Counted from the first letter of the stretch, positions 42,427-55,745 are shown. The stretch: DNA of 64,000 nt from Gautieria morchelliformis (GCA_015179125.1 WHVA01000123.1:62001-126000), one strand, 5' to 3'. A program made the numbers and translations. Notes: generated by a model not told the origin, from the sequence alone.

Positions 42427-43087
42427 TGTTACAACCGTGCATTTCCGACTTCCGACCCTCAGTTCTGCAACACTTTCCACCCCTCCGATATTTCCAACAT
42501 TCCGCCCCTTGTTCTACTCCCTTGTTCTTTCGACTCTATTACTCGGACCCACCGGACCCGCTTCATTGTTCATCAAGACCACATGTCCGGCCCTCCTTGT
42601 GTTTCGTTGTCAGATATGTTTTCCCAACCCCTTGTTCTTTGCCATTGTTTTACATTACCCTGAACCCCCCTTGTAGTCCCATTGTTCCCAATTAGTTAGT
42701 TCCCACGCATTGTCTACCCGACTTCTGCTCCCCCCGGAATTTGCTTAGTACCATCTCATTACCTGTTGTCTCAGCTCTTTGTATAAAAGCCTGTCATGTA
42801 TGTCTGTTATTCTGCAATCAGATAATCGCCTTCAATACTTGATTTCCTTTGCTCCATCTCCTGTTCTTAGCACAGCGAGTCTAGCAAGACCTCCATCTCT
42901 CCGCCTTCCGCCTTCCGTCTTCTGCCTCAGTTCCGACTCAAGTTCCGACCAACCTTTAGTTCAGTACTTTCCGACTTCCGACTCATTTCCGAAATACTTA
43001 GGACGATAGTTCATTGGGGGCGCAACCTATAAGTTGAAGCCACTGTCCTTTCCAGTTCCGACTTAGCGGAAATCTTGATATGTCACA
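42427..43087 (+). repeat. G1 5' LTR
   Basis: 661 bp, TGTTACAACC…TATGTCACA, nearly identical to the solo LTR at 21427. TATAAAAGCC at 42781. Confidence 0.92.
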
Positions 43088-43120
43088 GTATTATCTGATT
43101 CCCGCCCGATAACTATCACT

Positions 43121-44251
43121 ATGCTTCCTCATACCACAGCTACTTCAGCTCAAGCAGGAGCTGTCGAAGCTCTCTCTTATTTTGGCAGTCTTAGATCCGT
43201 AGCGCCAAGGCACGCAGAACCCTCCATTAGCTCCGGTGCAGATGATGAGCTTTCCGACGCCATTCCGCAACGTTTCGAAGAAGTTCCCGATGCTAATCCC
43301 GACAACAATCCCGACTATGACGGGAACTCGACGAGTAGCAGCGGTGAACAAACAGCAGCATCATTCGGATGCCCAGCTCCACCCCCACCACCTCCACCAG
43401 GACCACCTCCCGGCTGCCCTCCAGGCGGCCCCCATGGTGGCCCACCCGCGGTCCCCCAGGGGGTCCTCCCGGTGGTCCTCCACCTCCAATTCCTGCCAAC
43501 CCAGTTCCGCCCGCGCCAGTTCCAGATCTTGCACAAGCTATCGCCATGCTAGCCGCCAACTCCAGCGTCCGGCCCAACCCCACCACGCCCCCAAGACAAA
43601 AGTCCATGAACCAGATCAATTCGACGGTTCCGACCCCAACAAGCTCCAGCCTTTTTTGGTCCAGCTTCAACTCAACTTCCGTGATCGTCCCGACGCCTTT
43701 CCCGACGACGAACGAAAGGTCAACTATGCCCTTTCCTACCTCTGAGGCACGGCTCTCGACTATTTCGAACCCGCCCTCATGGATCCGTTCGCCCTCGTCG
43801 ACTGGGCTGACGATTACCACAACTTCATTTCCGAACTCCGCAGCAACTTCGGACCATTTGATATGGAAGCCGATGCGGAAAATGAACTCGATAAGCTTCG
43901 TATGAAAGACACTCATAAGATAGCTAAATACATCGTCACTTTCCAGCAGCTTGCTCCTCGAGTCCAGTGGGGAGAAGCCGCACTCCGACGCCAGTTCTAC
44001 ATGGGCTTGCCATCCCGGATCAAGGATGAAATTGCCCGCATCGGAAAACACGCCACCCTTACTGACCTCCGCAACCTTGCCCAATCCATCGATTCATGCT
44101 ACTGGGAAAGACATTCCGAGATTGCTCGCGAAACTTCTGCCCAGAGCAAGAACGACAAGTCTTTCGACAAGAAGTCTGATAAAGACAAGAAGAAGATGAA
44201 TTCCGGAAACAACAACTCCAGAAACAACAACTCCGGAAACAACAACTCCAG

Positions 44252-44283
<32 letters not shown>

Positions 44284-44416
44284 GTTCCGACTCCAACTCC
44301 GGAAACTGGAACAACAACTCCACACCACGCAACAACCAGGCCTCTGGTTCCAACACCAACGCCCGGAAGAGCACTCCGGACTTTTCCGACAAACTTGGGA
44401 AGGACGGAAAACTAAC
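43121..44416 (+). pseudogene. G1 gag
   Basis: Starts at ATG 43121. A Pro/Gly-rich tract (43370-43500) hides two frameshifts. The capsid region reads DQFDGSDPNKLQPFLVQLQLNF, NYALSYL, TGA at 43743-43745 (Arg in the family), then DYFEP…DWADDYHNFISELRSNFGPFD and FYMGLPSRIKDEI. A Lys/Asn-rich stretch includes an AAC microsatellite (44208-44284). It stops at KDGKLTP; the zinc knuckle that should follow is in the inverted block. Confidence 0.85.
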
Positions 44417-46104
44417 CCCTGCATTATCCGAATATTGCGGGTTGGAAGTTTATGTTTCAAAACAAAGTTGGAAGCGAGGAAACAGTGAGTGGAACCAGAG
44501 TCGATCAATGCTGTAAACGGAGGTGCGGAAATAGTGTCGGAAGTGAGTGGAACTGAGAGGGAGTCGGAGGATGAAAGAGCGGATGTGTTGAGTTTAACCT
44601 CGTTTGTCACACGAATGGGGTCAACACAGCCCTCAGCTCGTGCGGAGGCCGGAGGACTGCTGACTATTTTTTTGCATCTGTAGCGGGAGTCGCTTGTCAT
44701 GACGCGTTTATTTCTCATACTCAGGTGCTCTGTCCTGCCATTTCTCACCCCATTTCCGTGTTTGTTCCGATTGCCACTGTCATGTTCGGCAACTGATTCT
44801 CGCTGTTCGTGCCAATTACCATAGCCACGCCGTCAAACGCACGATCGACGTCTTGGGACTGACTTGGCAGTCATCGCTGGGTCTACCACCTCCTCTGCTC
44901 GACCCTCTTCCGATGGTGTTCTGGTAATTGGATTGACATGACCTGTGTATTTCCTGCACCTTGTTATCCCCATTTCCCCTTTCGCTACTCCTCCCCAGTG
45001 TTCGCTCGGCTTCGCCCTCCACCTCGATCTCTCCTCCTCTATGTCACCTCTGTTCGCCCTTCCTCGCATTTCGCCGAACGACCATTCGCTGCTCGCATCA
45101 TTCGCCAGCAGGCACACCATCAAATCATGATCGACATCCCTATCCGGCATGATGGCTCGTCAGTAGCTCCATCAACTTCTCGATCCAACCCCCTTTTGGT
45201 GTTCATATGAGCAGGGTGCGTTCGCGGGATGTCCTACCCGTAGGTCGTGTTGGATCAACCCAGTAGATGAAGAACCCATGCAGGGCAGTGTATATGCGGG
45301 CTCCAAGACATGATTTCATACACAGGTGTCTTCGCCACCTTCACTCTCCGTCGTTTCATGTTCTCCCTCTTCTCTCATTCTATTGTATGTTTATTTCATC
45401 TATGTTGTATCATGACTGCGCACCCCTATCCAACCCTGACTCGTGACGGCCTCTTTCCTATTCGCTGATACCTTACGAGCATTCGATATAAGTAGTTTAC
45501 ATTCACATGTATACTCCCCAGTTCAATTATCATATGTCGTTCATCTTGTGCAAATTTGACCTCGCTGTGGTCATCGTCTTAAGCCTTCTCTTGGAGATTT
45601 CCATCTTCGACTAGCAGAGGACTTAGGCATCACTGGTGAGTTCTCATACTTCATCTTCATTACCTTAGCCTTCGAACCATTTTCTGTGCTGTTGGCGAAG
45701 GGCTCCGAAGGAGCACCTTCACTGGCGAAGGGATTGTCGAGACTTAGACAGCCCTTCCGTGAGACCTTGCACGTTACATCGTCAAGTGCCACGGGCTATT
45801 TCGCTACGCCTGTAGATAGGGTGAGCCCCGTTCGGGCAACCCTCTTACCTTGTGAACATTCATTGGTTCATCTATTCGCCGAACGGCATACTTATTCGCA
45901 CAAGTTATTTGGGCATTTGCTGTGTTCACTAATACACGATATTAACGCCTAAAAACCAATCTTGACATCACTTTGGATTTCTCTTCCGTCTTTGCTGCGC
46001 AGCCCTTGGCCTTGGCAGTGGAAGCGGAAGCTCGGGTGCAATCACAAGCGATGTGACCGCCTTTTCTGCAGAAAAGGCAAAGGTTGTTGTCCATGTGACG
46101 CTGG
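44417..46104 (-). pseudogene. Inverted block: G1 zinc knuckle and protease
   Basis: On the minus strand the knuckle CLFCRKGGHIACDC (about 46075-46030) precedes, across solo LTR M, the protease FTALIDSGSTHCFLASNF (about 44520-44465). Both belong to G1 gag-pol but point against it. Putting the block back in plus orientation places AERQRHMDNN right after KLTP, as in intact chromoviruses. The linker from protease to RT is missing. Confidence 0.8.
44695..45967 (+). repeat. Solo LTR M, copy 3
   Basis: 1,273 bp, flanked by TCGCT (44690-44694) and TCACT (45968-45972), one mismatch. It lies within the inverted block, so it probably inserted before the inversion. Confidence 0.88.
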
Positions 46105-47930
46105 CGTTCTGCTTTAGCACCTCCGTCCCTCAAAGCTCCCGAATTGCACTCGTTTCCGCCACCGCTTTCCGCATATTGCAACGGCAAGAAGATACGACCA
46201 TTTTCCAGCTTCACCTTTCCGATTCAGCTTCCGTCAAGGCTCGTTCCGCCTCGACTTCCGCTCCGGCCGACATGAGCTCAGTTCCGGAAGAATATTGTGA
46301 CTTCCCGGACGTGTTCAACAAGGCCAAAGCCGATAAACCTGCTGAACATTGACCTTACGATTTGAAGATAGATTTGGAAGAAGGAGCATCTCTGCTCCTT
46401 GGACCAATCTACTCCCTTTCACAAATTGAACTCCAGACTCTCCGAGAGTTCATCGATGAACATCTCAACATGGGCTTCATCCGCCCTTCGCTGGCTCCAC
46501 ACAGCGCCCCGGTCCTTTTCGTCAAGAAGAAGGACGGATCTCTCCGCCTCTGCGTCGATTTCTGCGGACTTAACGCCCTCACTAAGAAGGACAAATATCC
46601 GCTTCCACACATTTCCAACCTCCTCGACACTCCCCGCAGGGCGAAGATCTACACCAAAATTGACCTCAGGCATGCTTATCACCTTGTCCGCATCCGCGAA
46701 GGTGATGAGTGGAAAACCACTTTCCGCACCCGCTACGGTGCTTTTGAGTGGGTTGTCATGCCTTTCGGTCTAACCAATGCTCCCGCCGCTTTTCAGCGAT
46801 CTATGAACGACGTATTTTCCAATCTCCTCGACATATGTGTCCTAGTCTACATTGACGACATCCTCATCTATTCCGACACACCGGAAAAACATTGGGAACA
46901 TGTCCGCGAAGTACTCCGCCGTCTCCGCAAACACCATCTCTACGCAAAAGCAGAGAAATGCGAATGGAATCGTGACACGGTCGAATACCTAGGCTACATC
47001 CTCTCTCCTACGGGTCTTACCATGGTGGAGGACAAAGTCAAGGCAATTCAACAATGGCCGGAACCCGACGTGTTAAGGATGTACAGTCTTTCCTTGGCTT
47101 CGCCAACTTTTACCGGCGTTTCATTTACAATTTTTCTGACATTACTGTTCCGTTCATGCGTCTCACCAGGAAGGGTGCCCCATGGAATTTCACTCCGGAA
47201 TGCCATTCCGCATTTGAAGCCCTCAAATTTGCCTTCACTACGGCTCCTATACTCGGTTTCTGGATTCCTGATGCCCAACTTGTACTCGAAACCGATGCTT
47301 CCGACTACGCGCTAGCCGCCATCCTTTCAATCATCTCCCCTGACGACGGAGAAATTCATCCGATCGCTTTTCATTCCCGCACCTTTTCCGCCCCGGAACT
47401 CAACTACGACATCCACAATAAGGAACTACTTGCGATCTTTGAAGCCTTCAAAATCTGGAGACACTACCTCGAAGGTCCAACGTATTCGATCGACGTTGTA
47501 ACGGATCATAAAAACCTTGAGTATTTCACGACTACTAAGATTTTGACTCGCTGTCAAGTCCGCTGGTCTGAATATCTCTCACAGTTCAACATGGTAATCT
47601 GCCTCCACCCTGGAAAACTCGGAGCAAAACCCGACGCACTCACTAGGATGTCTACCCAAAAGAGGGAAGTAGCGACTATGCCAGCGTTAATCCGCACAAT
47701 TTCCACCCAGTATTATCCACTGAGAAACTGGCATTGTCCCTGCGTGCCACAGAATTGCAGTTTCCACTACTCCGCGCCTCAATCATTATGGACACCGAGT
47801 CTCTCCATTCCGACATCCGTTCCGACCCCATCTCCGCAACCCACCTCGATGACCCAACCAGTCCTGGATGGTCCCTCCAACTTACGACACCATCACTTCT
47901 GCCCAGCTCGCACAACTCTTCGTGCTCCAC
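46105..47930 (+). pseudogene. G1 reverse transcriptase and RNase H
   Basis: Short pre-RT region with EEYCDFPDVFNKAKADKPAEH, TGA at 46350-46352 (Arg expected), then [53 protein letters not shown] and the catalytic VYIDDILIY (46848-46874). A frameshift near 47060 leads to [13 protein letters not shown] and RNase [29 protein letters not shown] and VTDHKNLEYF (47054-47690). A second shift near 47690 leads to a degenerate linker ending at solo LTR M. Confidence 0.9.
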
Positions 47931-49060
47931 TGTCATGACACATTTATTTCCCATACTCAGATGCTCTGTTCTCCCATTTCTCACTCCACCTTCGTGTTCG
48001 TTCCGATCGCCCTTGCTGTGTTCGGCAACTGATCCTCGCTGTTCACGCCATTTACCATGGCCACGCCGTCGAAGCACGATCGACGTCCCTGAACTGACTT
48101 AGCAGTCATCGCTGGGCCTATCACCTCCTCTGCTCAACCCTCTTTCTATGGTGTTCCTATGATCAGACTGTCATGACTTGTGTATTTCCTGGACCTTGTT
48201 ATCCCCTTTTCCCCTTTCGCCACTCCTCCCCCTTGTTCGCTCGGCTTTGCCCTCCACTTCAACCACTTCTCCCCTATGTCATTCCCGTTGGCCCTTCCTC
48301 GCATTTCTCCGAACCACTATTCGCTGCTCGCGCATTTCGCCAGCAGGCACGCCATCAAATACGATCGATACCATTTACCCGGCACGATGGTTCATCACTA
48401 ACCCCATCATCTTCATGAATGCCTTTGCCACCTTTACTCTCCGTTGTTTCATGTTTGCACTCTTCCCTCACTCTATTGTATGTTTAATCCATCTACTTAG
48501 TAACATGACTGTGCACCCCTATCCAACCCTGACTCGCGACAGCCTCTTTCCTATTTGCTGATGCCTTACGAGCATTCGATATAAGTAGTTTACATTCGCA
48601 TGTATATTCTCCAGTTCAATTATCATACGTCGTCCATCTTGTGCAAACTTGACCTCACTGTGATCATCGTTTTGAGCCTTCTCCTGGAGATTCCTATCTT
48701 CAACCAGAAGAGGCCTTAGGCATCACTGGTGAGTTCTCATGCTTCATCTTCGTTACCTTAGCCTTCGAACTATTTTTTGTGCTGACGGTGAAGGGCTCTG
48801 AAGGAGCACCTTCGCCGGCGAAGGGATTGTCGCTACTTAGACAACCCTTCCGTGACACCTTGCACGTTACATCGTCAAGTGCCACGGGCTATTTCGCTAT
48901 GACTGTAGATAGGGCGAGCTCTGTTCGGGCAACCCTCTTATCTTGTGAACATTTATTGGTCCACCTATTCGCCGAACGGCATACTTATTCGCACAAGTTA
49001 TTTGGGCATTCGCTGTGTTCACTAATACACGATATTAACGCCTAAAAACCAATCTTGACA
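47931..49060 (+). repeat. Solo LTR M, copy 4
   Basis: 1,130 bp, TGTCATGACA…TCTTGACA, flanked by TCCAC (47926-47930) and TCCAT (49061-49065), one mismatch. Removing it joins the integrase frame in phase. Confidence 0.85.
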
Positions 49061-51081
49061 TCCATGTATTTTCCAAGCACGGAATCCCCTCCCATGTCAC
49101 TTCCGACCGTGGATCAGAATTCGTGTCATCCTTTTTCAGCACACTCGGCAAGGCTCTCGACATGAAACTCCACTTCACTTCCGGTTATCATCCCAAAGGT
49201 GACGGACAAATGGAACGTACTAATCAGACCCTTGAGCAGTACCTCCGCGTCAATTGCAACTACCAACACAGCAATTAGTCTGACCTTCTTCTGCTCGCGG
49301 AATTTGCTTACAACAATGCGCCTTCCGCTACCACTGGAATTTCACCCTTCTACGCCAACAAGGGCTACCACCCGAATCTCGCCATCCACCCTGAACGCGA
49401 CCTCGCCTCTGCCAGAGCCCGAGATTTCATTGTGGAACTCGACAACCTTCACCAGCACCTCCGAGAGAACATTTCCGCTGCCCAAAAGAGATACCAAACT
49501 TCCGCCGACCGGAAACGTCTTCCGCAACCGGCATTTGAGATAGGTGACAAAGTCTTTGTCAAAGCTGAAAACTTCCGTACCACTCGTCCCTCGAAGAAGC
49601 TCTCTGAAAAATACCTTGGCCCTTACGAGAACATCGCTAAGGCTGGCAGTCGTTCTTTCACTCTCAGACTTCCTGACAATATGTGTGCAGTACACCTGGT
49701 ATTCCACGTCTCCATGCTTGAGCCCGCAGTTCCGAATACAATTCCGAATCAAGAACAACCTCCGCCTCCACTTTTAGATTAAAATATCAATTAGTGCCTT
49801 TTAACGAATGAAATCTATTGCTTAGTGGTTGAAACCACTGTGTTCGTCTCTTTCTTGTGTGCTGACTAAGCCTATCGAGGCGCGTCGGGCACTGATGGAA
49901 GAGGGTCACGTGACCGTGCCAATAAGAAATTGGTGTCGATCCGAAGAATAGTCAAATCAAAAGCGTTCGCTTTTGGGAGAGTATAGAGTGAACAATGATA
50001 ATAGACTCCTGACGAAAATCCAGAGTAAACTATCGAGAACTGAGCTCTGTAGCTATCAAACAAGGCTACAGGAATTTCAGGAGGCAGAAAAAAAATGATT
50101 CTGGATGATTTCGTTCATACATTTGTACTAGCTATTTATACTATACTGATAGTAACTACTAGTGTTCAAGATATTGGATGGATGGGTCGAAAAAACTACT
50201 TTGTAACTAAGGGGTGATTAATTTGTAGTTATAAAGTCATGGGGTGATGGGGATGGTGTTAGGATTGTCTGGGCTTTGGAATAAAGATCTGTACCTAGTA
50301 TACAAAGCCCCTGTCCACATGTTGTTAGGATAGTAATCAGCCAGACGTGTCATGTGATTCAAAATAGAAAATGGATTTGATTTTACCCTGCCCAGCATAT
50401 ATGCTGGGCTTGGAGATGGGGCCGCTGTCTCTGTGCCTCTCTTGTGTGGCAGCTGATTGGATATATGTGTTGCAGGTGACTTTCTCAGATCACTCCACAA
50501 CACCCTGTACCCCTGCGCAGTCTGCTATTCTCTGCGGCGTTTGGTGCCCGTACCCCTCAGTACCTATGGCCTGGCGCCTGTCGACGTCATGGCTGATGCC
50601 ATCACCCGATAGGTGCGCCGTCCCTGATCGACCACACGTGGTCGACGCTCGAACTCCTGTATATCACCCGATTTGTGAGTAACATAGCATGACATAAATT
50701 TCGTGTGATCGTCGTCTGCGCCGACGTCTGTCATGAATATATTTTTTGTTTCTTTTGATTTTTCTTTTGTTTTTCTTTGCTTTCTTTATTAGTTTTCTTT
50801 TATATATATAAAGATTTGAGGTGAAATAATTGCGTTTGTCACAACATCCACCAGTGATCATCGACGGAGAGCCGGAATATGAGATCTCGGAAATTCTCAA
50901 CTCCAAGCTCGACAGACGATACTGCTGCCAACTCCAGTACCTGGTCAAGTGGGCAGGCTATGAAAACACCAACGAAGAGACCTCCTGGATTTCCGCCACG
51001 GAACTAGATCACGCCTCTGACCTCGTTTCCTATTTCCACAAGTCATATCCCGATAAGCCTGGCCCCATTTCTGCGCCCTAG
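49061..51081 (+). pseudogene. G1 integrase (second half) and chromodomain
   Basis: Starts FSKHGIPSHVTSDRGSEFV (second catalytic Asp) and TNQTLEQYLRVNC (catalytic Glu), a TAG at about 49278, then SPFYANKGYHPN and the C-terminal GDKVFVKAENFRTTRPSKKLSEKYLGPYE. The frame is broken by solo LTR H at 49772-50846 and resumes with the chromodomain EYEISEILNSKL…LQYLVKWAGYENTNEETSW, stop 51079-51081. The zinc-binding HHCC domain and first Asp are absent: about 500 bp were deleted between the RNase H linker and this part. Confidence 0.88.
49772..50846 (+). repeat. Solo LTR of family H, copy 2
   Basis: 1,075 bp, TTTTAGATTAAA…TTTGTCACAACA, flanked by TCCAC (49767-49771 and 50847-50851). It shows the same unusual TTTT start as copy 1. 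The 11-bp hairpin is degraded here. Confidence 0.88.
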
Positions 51082-51365
51082 TCATTTCCGACCCCATTTC
51101 CGATACCCCATTGATTCTTACAGTTCTCAAGTCATTTGTCAAAATCCGATTAATTCTCCGTTACCCTATTTTCCAACACTTCAAGAAATTATCTACGAGC
51201 ATCTTCGACACCTACTCCTCCCTCATCGTTTCCCCCTCGCCCTCGTTCTCCGCTTCTGGACCTTCTTCCGCATGTCCTATCTCCACGTTCACCAACTCTG
51301 TCCCCACCCTGTCCCTCGTTTCCGCCCTTTGACTCGGACCCGCTTCTGCCCCATTTTCCTGCTCC

Positions 51366-51825
51366 TGTAAGGGCAACCCTGGCTGGTTGTGGAGATCACA
51401 CTACCACACAACTGACAAGGGGAAATCCAAAGTATGTATAAATGAACAGAGTATACAAGAGAGGGGATTCTCACCTGACAAGGGGAAATCCAAAGAGAAA
51501 AGTCTAAGGACCCCCAATGTCAGCGAGCCCGTATTATACTATGCTGCGCAGCCAGGGACAACACTTGGCACCCGCCATCAACCCTGCATCCTCATGACCT
51601 CCCTGACCCTTGACCGACCCTTGATGCCACCTATTACGTGAGTCGCTTGATTTCCGACACTGTTCCAAGAGTGGAAGTCGGAAATTGGAGTGGAACTGGC
51701 AAGGCAAACAGAACTGGTGGAAGTTCTCCCAGAAGTGGAATCATTTCCGAAAGCTGCGGCGGAGATGGAATCGGAACTGGAAGCGGAGTCGGAAATGGAA
51801 ATGGGAAACAGGGTGTCCCCTGACA
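51366..51825 (-). repeat. Gypsy F 3' LTR
   Basis: 460 bp; purine tract CTAGAGGGGGGGTGA (minus strand, 51840-51826). Contains a 63-bp unit with TATGTATAAATG (51433-51444). It differs from the 5' LTR at several CpG/TpG sites. Confidence 0.93.
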
Positions 51826-54800
51826 TCACCCCCCCTCTAGCGTGCTGCGTCCTCAAAGCACGGGACACGAGGGATTGAAATGCCAGCGAGCGGATTCGGC
51901 GAGGGGCACCGGGGTGTGTCCTATAGAACTCATGGAGTTTGTCTGGAGCGGAAACATCTTGCTCCGGGACCCACGAATTCTCCTCATACCCATACCCTTC
52001 CCATTTCACGAGGAATTGGAGTCGTCCTCGCACAAACAGGCTGTCCAGGATCCGTTCCACCACATAGTGCTCTTCCCCATCTACAATTTCCGGTGGAGGT
52101 GGCGGACGAGCCTTCCGACCTGGAATTGGGTCCTCAAGCGTAGGGAGTAACTTCACCACGTTGAAGACGGGGTGGAGGCGGGACATGGACATCAGAAGTC
52201 GGAGGCAGTATGCATTCCGTCCAACCCTCCGCATCACTGTGAAGGGCCCACGGTAGCGGTGGGCAAGCTTCTGCAAAGGGCGTGTGGTGCGGATGTCACT
52301 TGCATCTAGATACACCTTGTCTCCAACTTGGTACTCCGGGGCAGGAACCCGGCGTTGGTTGTAGTACCTTGCCATGTCATCCTTGGCCTTCGCAAGGGCC
52401 GACTTGGCTTCCGAAAGGGTGGAGTCCATGCGGTCTCGGAACTCATTGACCGTCTCGAGTCGGGACTCAGCCTGGCGTGGTTCGAAGCCCATCCGCGGGT
52501 GTCGTCCGGAGTCAAGCATGAAGGGAGTCTGTTGTGTGGTGGAATGTACATGGTTGTTGTATTGGAATTCCGCCAGTGGAAGTAACTCATCCCAGTCATC
52601 CTGCCTCTCATTGACAAAGAGGCGGAGATATTGCTCCAACTCCTGATTGACCCGTTCTGTCTGTCCGTCACCCTGCGGGTGGTACGCTGTGGTGGTAGCC
52701 AGCTTTATGCCAAGCAGGCGGTAGAGCTCCCAAGTCAGTTCCGCGACAAACTGCGGACCTCAGTCGGAAACAACTTGCTTCGGGAGCCCATGCAACTTCC
52801 AGACATGTGCAAGGAACAGGCGGGCCGCTCCGAGGGCTGTGATCCTCGTGTGCATCGGAATGAAGTGGGACACCTTGCTTACTGAATCCACGACGTTCAT
52901 GATCGCGTCGTAGCCATGAGATTCTGGGAGTTCAACGATGAAGTCGACACTGATGGTGTCCCAGCGGGATTCGGGACTCGGGAGCGGAACAAGTTCTCCG
53001 ACGGGCGGATGTCGTTGCGCTTTGGTTCGGAGACAAAGGTCACATGTCTTCACGTACTGTCCAATGTAGTGGGACATCTGAGGCCACCAGTAATTCCGAG
53101 CCACTAATTCCAGCGTCTTCCAACTGCCAGCATGCCCAGCGACCCATGTGTCATGGTGCTGGGACATGATGCGGTGGCAGAGGTCCGCCCCACCTGGAAC
53201 ATAGACCTTGCCTCTGAAGTGGAGCAGTCCATCACGTTCCAACCATTCCGCTGCCCGTACAGACCGTGAGTGCCCTTTCCAAAGTTCCTCCACCGCCTTC
53301 ACCACCGACTCCTCCTTCTCTCCATTCCGGTACTGCCTCCGGATGTCCCGGAGCATTTCCGCTTCCGCCCCAACTGCAGTCACTCCCTCTAGGGTGCGGA
53401 TTGCAAAGAGACTTGGGCGGAGTAGTGTCATATCCGCATTGTCTCCACTTCCGCTTCCATGATCCGCACGGCGGGATAGGGCATCGGGCTTGCCCATGGT
53501 GCGGCCGGGCGGTGGTGGAGCATGAAGTCAAACTGGGACAGGTGTAGGGACAACCATGCTTGTCGTCGGTTCAACTTCTTAGATGTGCGGAAATACTCGA
53601 GGTTCTTGTGTTCTGTCCAGAGCTCAAACGGGCATAGAGCACCCTCGAGGAAGTGTCACCACTCCTCCAGCGCTCGGATGATTGCCAGCATCTCCTTGTC
53701 CTGGATCTCATAGTTCCGCTCGACTGGACTAAGGCTTTTAGAGAAGAAGGCAATCAGATGCCATCCCCCACCATCTTCTGATGACTGCTGTGACAAGACC
53801 GTTCTGGTGGCTGTGTTGGAAGAATCCTCCTTGACTTGATAAGGGCGAGAGTCGTCGGGAAAGATCAGGACCAGGGCGGAAGTGATCAGCTCTTTGAGTT
53901 TGTCAAAGGAGGCCTGTTCCGGCTCTCCCCACTGCCATCCAACCTCCTTCTTGGTGAGGTCGAAGAGGGCACGAGCGTGGCAGGAGAAGTCCTTGATGAA
54001 CCGCCGGTAGAAATTGACAAACCCAATGAAGGACTGGACCTCTTCTTGTTCCGCGGCACAGGCCAATCCAATACACCGGAAACCTTGACTGGGTCCATTT
54101 CCACCTTTCCTTCCGACACAATCACCCCAAGATACTCTATCCGCGTCCGATCAAATTCGCACTTTTCCGGCTTGGGACACAGGTTGTATTCCCGGAGCCG
54201 TTCCAGCACTCTCCGCACGACTTCCCGATGTTCCGACATTGTTTTGGTGAAGATGAGGATGTCATCGAGGTAGACGCAGACAACCCCTTCTGCTATCATG
54301 TCACGGAAAATGTCATTCATCATCGTCTGGAATGTGGTGGGACTGTTGGTGAGGCCAAAGAACATGACCTGTGGCTCAAAGAGTCCTCGGTTGGTGCGGA
54401 ATGCGGCCTTCCACTCGTCTCCCTCCCGGATCCGAACATTATTGAAGCCCCAGCAGACATCCAGCTTAGTGAAGTACCTTGCCCCACGGAGTTGTGTGAT
54501 TAGTTCGGAAATGAGTGGAATGGGGTACCGGTTCTTGATCGTTATCGCATTCAAGGCCCGGTAATCCTGCACAAGTCTGAGCGAGCCGTCCTTCTTCTTG
54601 ATGAAGAACACCGGAGATGCCATGGGTGACTTGGAGGGGTGGATCCTCCCTGTACGGAGGTTTTCCGCAAGGAATGCATCGAGCTCTACCTGCTCCTTGG
54701 GTGACAGCGGGTAGACTTTGCAGTTGGTGGGCTTTGACCCAGTCTCCAACTCGATGGCATGGTCCCACAGCTTCCGTGGAGGCAGGGCATCAAACGACTC

Positions 54801-55745
54801 CTTGGAAAAGACGTCCTCGAACTCCTGCAGGTACACCGGAATTTCCGCCTCCACTCTATCATGCTTCTTGGAGGCTTCAGCAAGGCGTTGCGAAATATTT
54901 CCAGTGGCGCGGATGTGTTCCACTTCCGGTGAAAGGTTTACGTACAGCAAGCGCTCCCCTTCCGCCAGAGTGTCTTCCGGGCCGAGTCGGATGACATTGG
55001 AGTCGGAATCGGAATCGGAATCGGAAGTGGGACCCGGTTCAAATTCCGCTTCCGAGTCTTCTTCTGCAAGCAGTGGATGGGGGCCAGAACGACATGTCTG
55101 TATGAGCCGTTCGGTCTTCCGCTGCTCCTGGCGCTCCTTCCGCACTTCCGACCAGCACATGTGACACTTGGCTGGGCATCGACTCATCAGTACCTTCCGA
55201 GTCTGCCAATTGATCTCCGGGTTGTGCTCCTGAAGCCAGGTAAATCCGAGGATGATGTCTTGTTTCCCCAGGCTGGTGACTGCAAAGGAAGTACGTTCTG
55301 AGTGTCCATCGTAGCGGAGAATTGTGTCTACTATCTTCGTGATGGACCCTGCCTCATTGGGGCTTCCATCCACATTGAACACCGGGATTGCACGTTGCAA
55401 CTTCCACGTGGTCAGTCGGTTCCGTTCCACATAGTCCTGGTCTATAAACTGACCAGTGGCCCCGCAATCGACAAGGGCGGGTCCGGATTTGACTTCCGCC
55501 GTATCTGTCGTCTGGATCTCCACCTTAATGACTAGTGACTTGGGGCCAGGGGTGGCAGCAACAACATAGCGCTTCGGGAGGCGTCTCTCCCAAGGGCGGA
55601 TGCGGGATGGATGGGGTGTCAGTTTTGGTTTTTGTGTGACTTTATCCGGTGGGTCTGTACGAAGTGAGGGGTGTGGGGACTTTTCATTCTTTACTTCAAG
55701 ACAGGCAAACCGGTTATGTACAGGCAGCAGGGGCACACATCTCAC
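51826..55745 (-). pseudogene. Gypsy F pol: protease, RT, RNase H, integrase, chromodomain
   Basis: Protease LVDCGATGQFID, RT with [33 protein letters not shown] (Cys where most have Arg or Gln), FFGLTNSPTTFQ and VYLDDILIF (54283-54257). A missing base at about 54048 leads to VQSFIGFVNFYRRF and RNase H. TGA at 53656-53658 (EEW-RHFLEG) and 52760-52762 (SD-RGPQF) replace Arg. Integrase zinc site HHDTWVAGHAG…CDLC, core DFIVELPESHGYDAIMNVVD, helix NQELEQYLRLF. Chromodomain RLQFLVKWEGYGYEENSWVPE (about 52030-51970). It closely matches gypsy D. Confidence 0.93.

Larger units (their letters stand above)
42427..51365 (+). mobile_element. Ty3/gypsy chromovirus G1, inverted inside and nested
   Basis: 5' LTR, gag, an inverted block, RT, RNase H, partial integrase, chromodomain, then the start of an antisense gene. 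Two M solo LTRs and one H solo LTR are inside. The 3' LTR is missing: the antisense gene ends 6 bp before gypsy E sequence at 59246. The 5 bp left of the LTR are TCGAT. Confidence 0.88.

Noticed and set aside
43293..44084. 263-codon minus-strand open frame
   Set aside because: Shadow of G1 gag and its Pro-rich tract.
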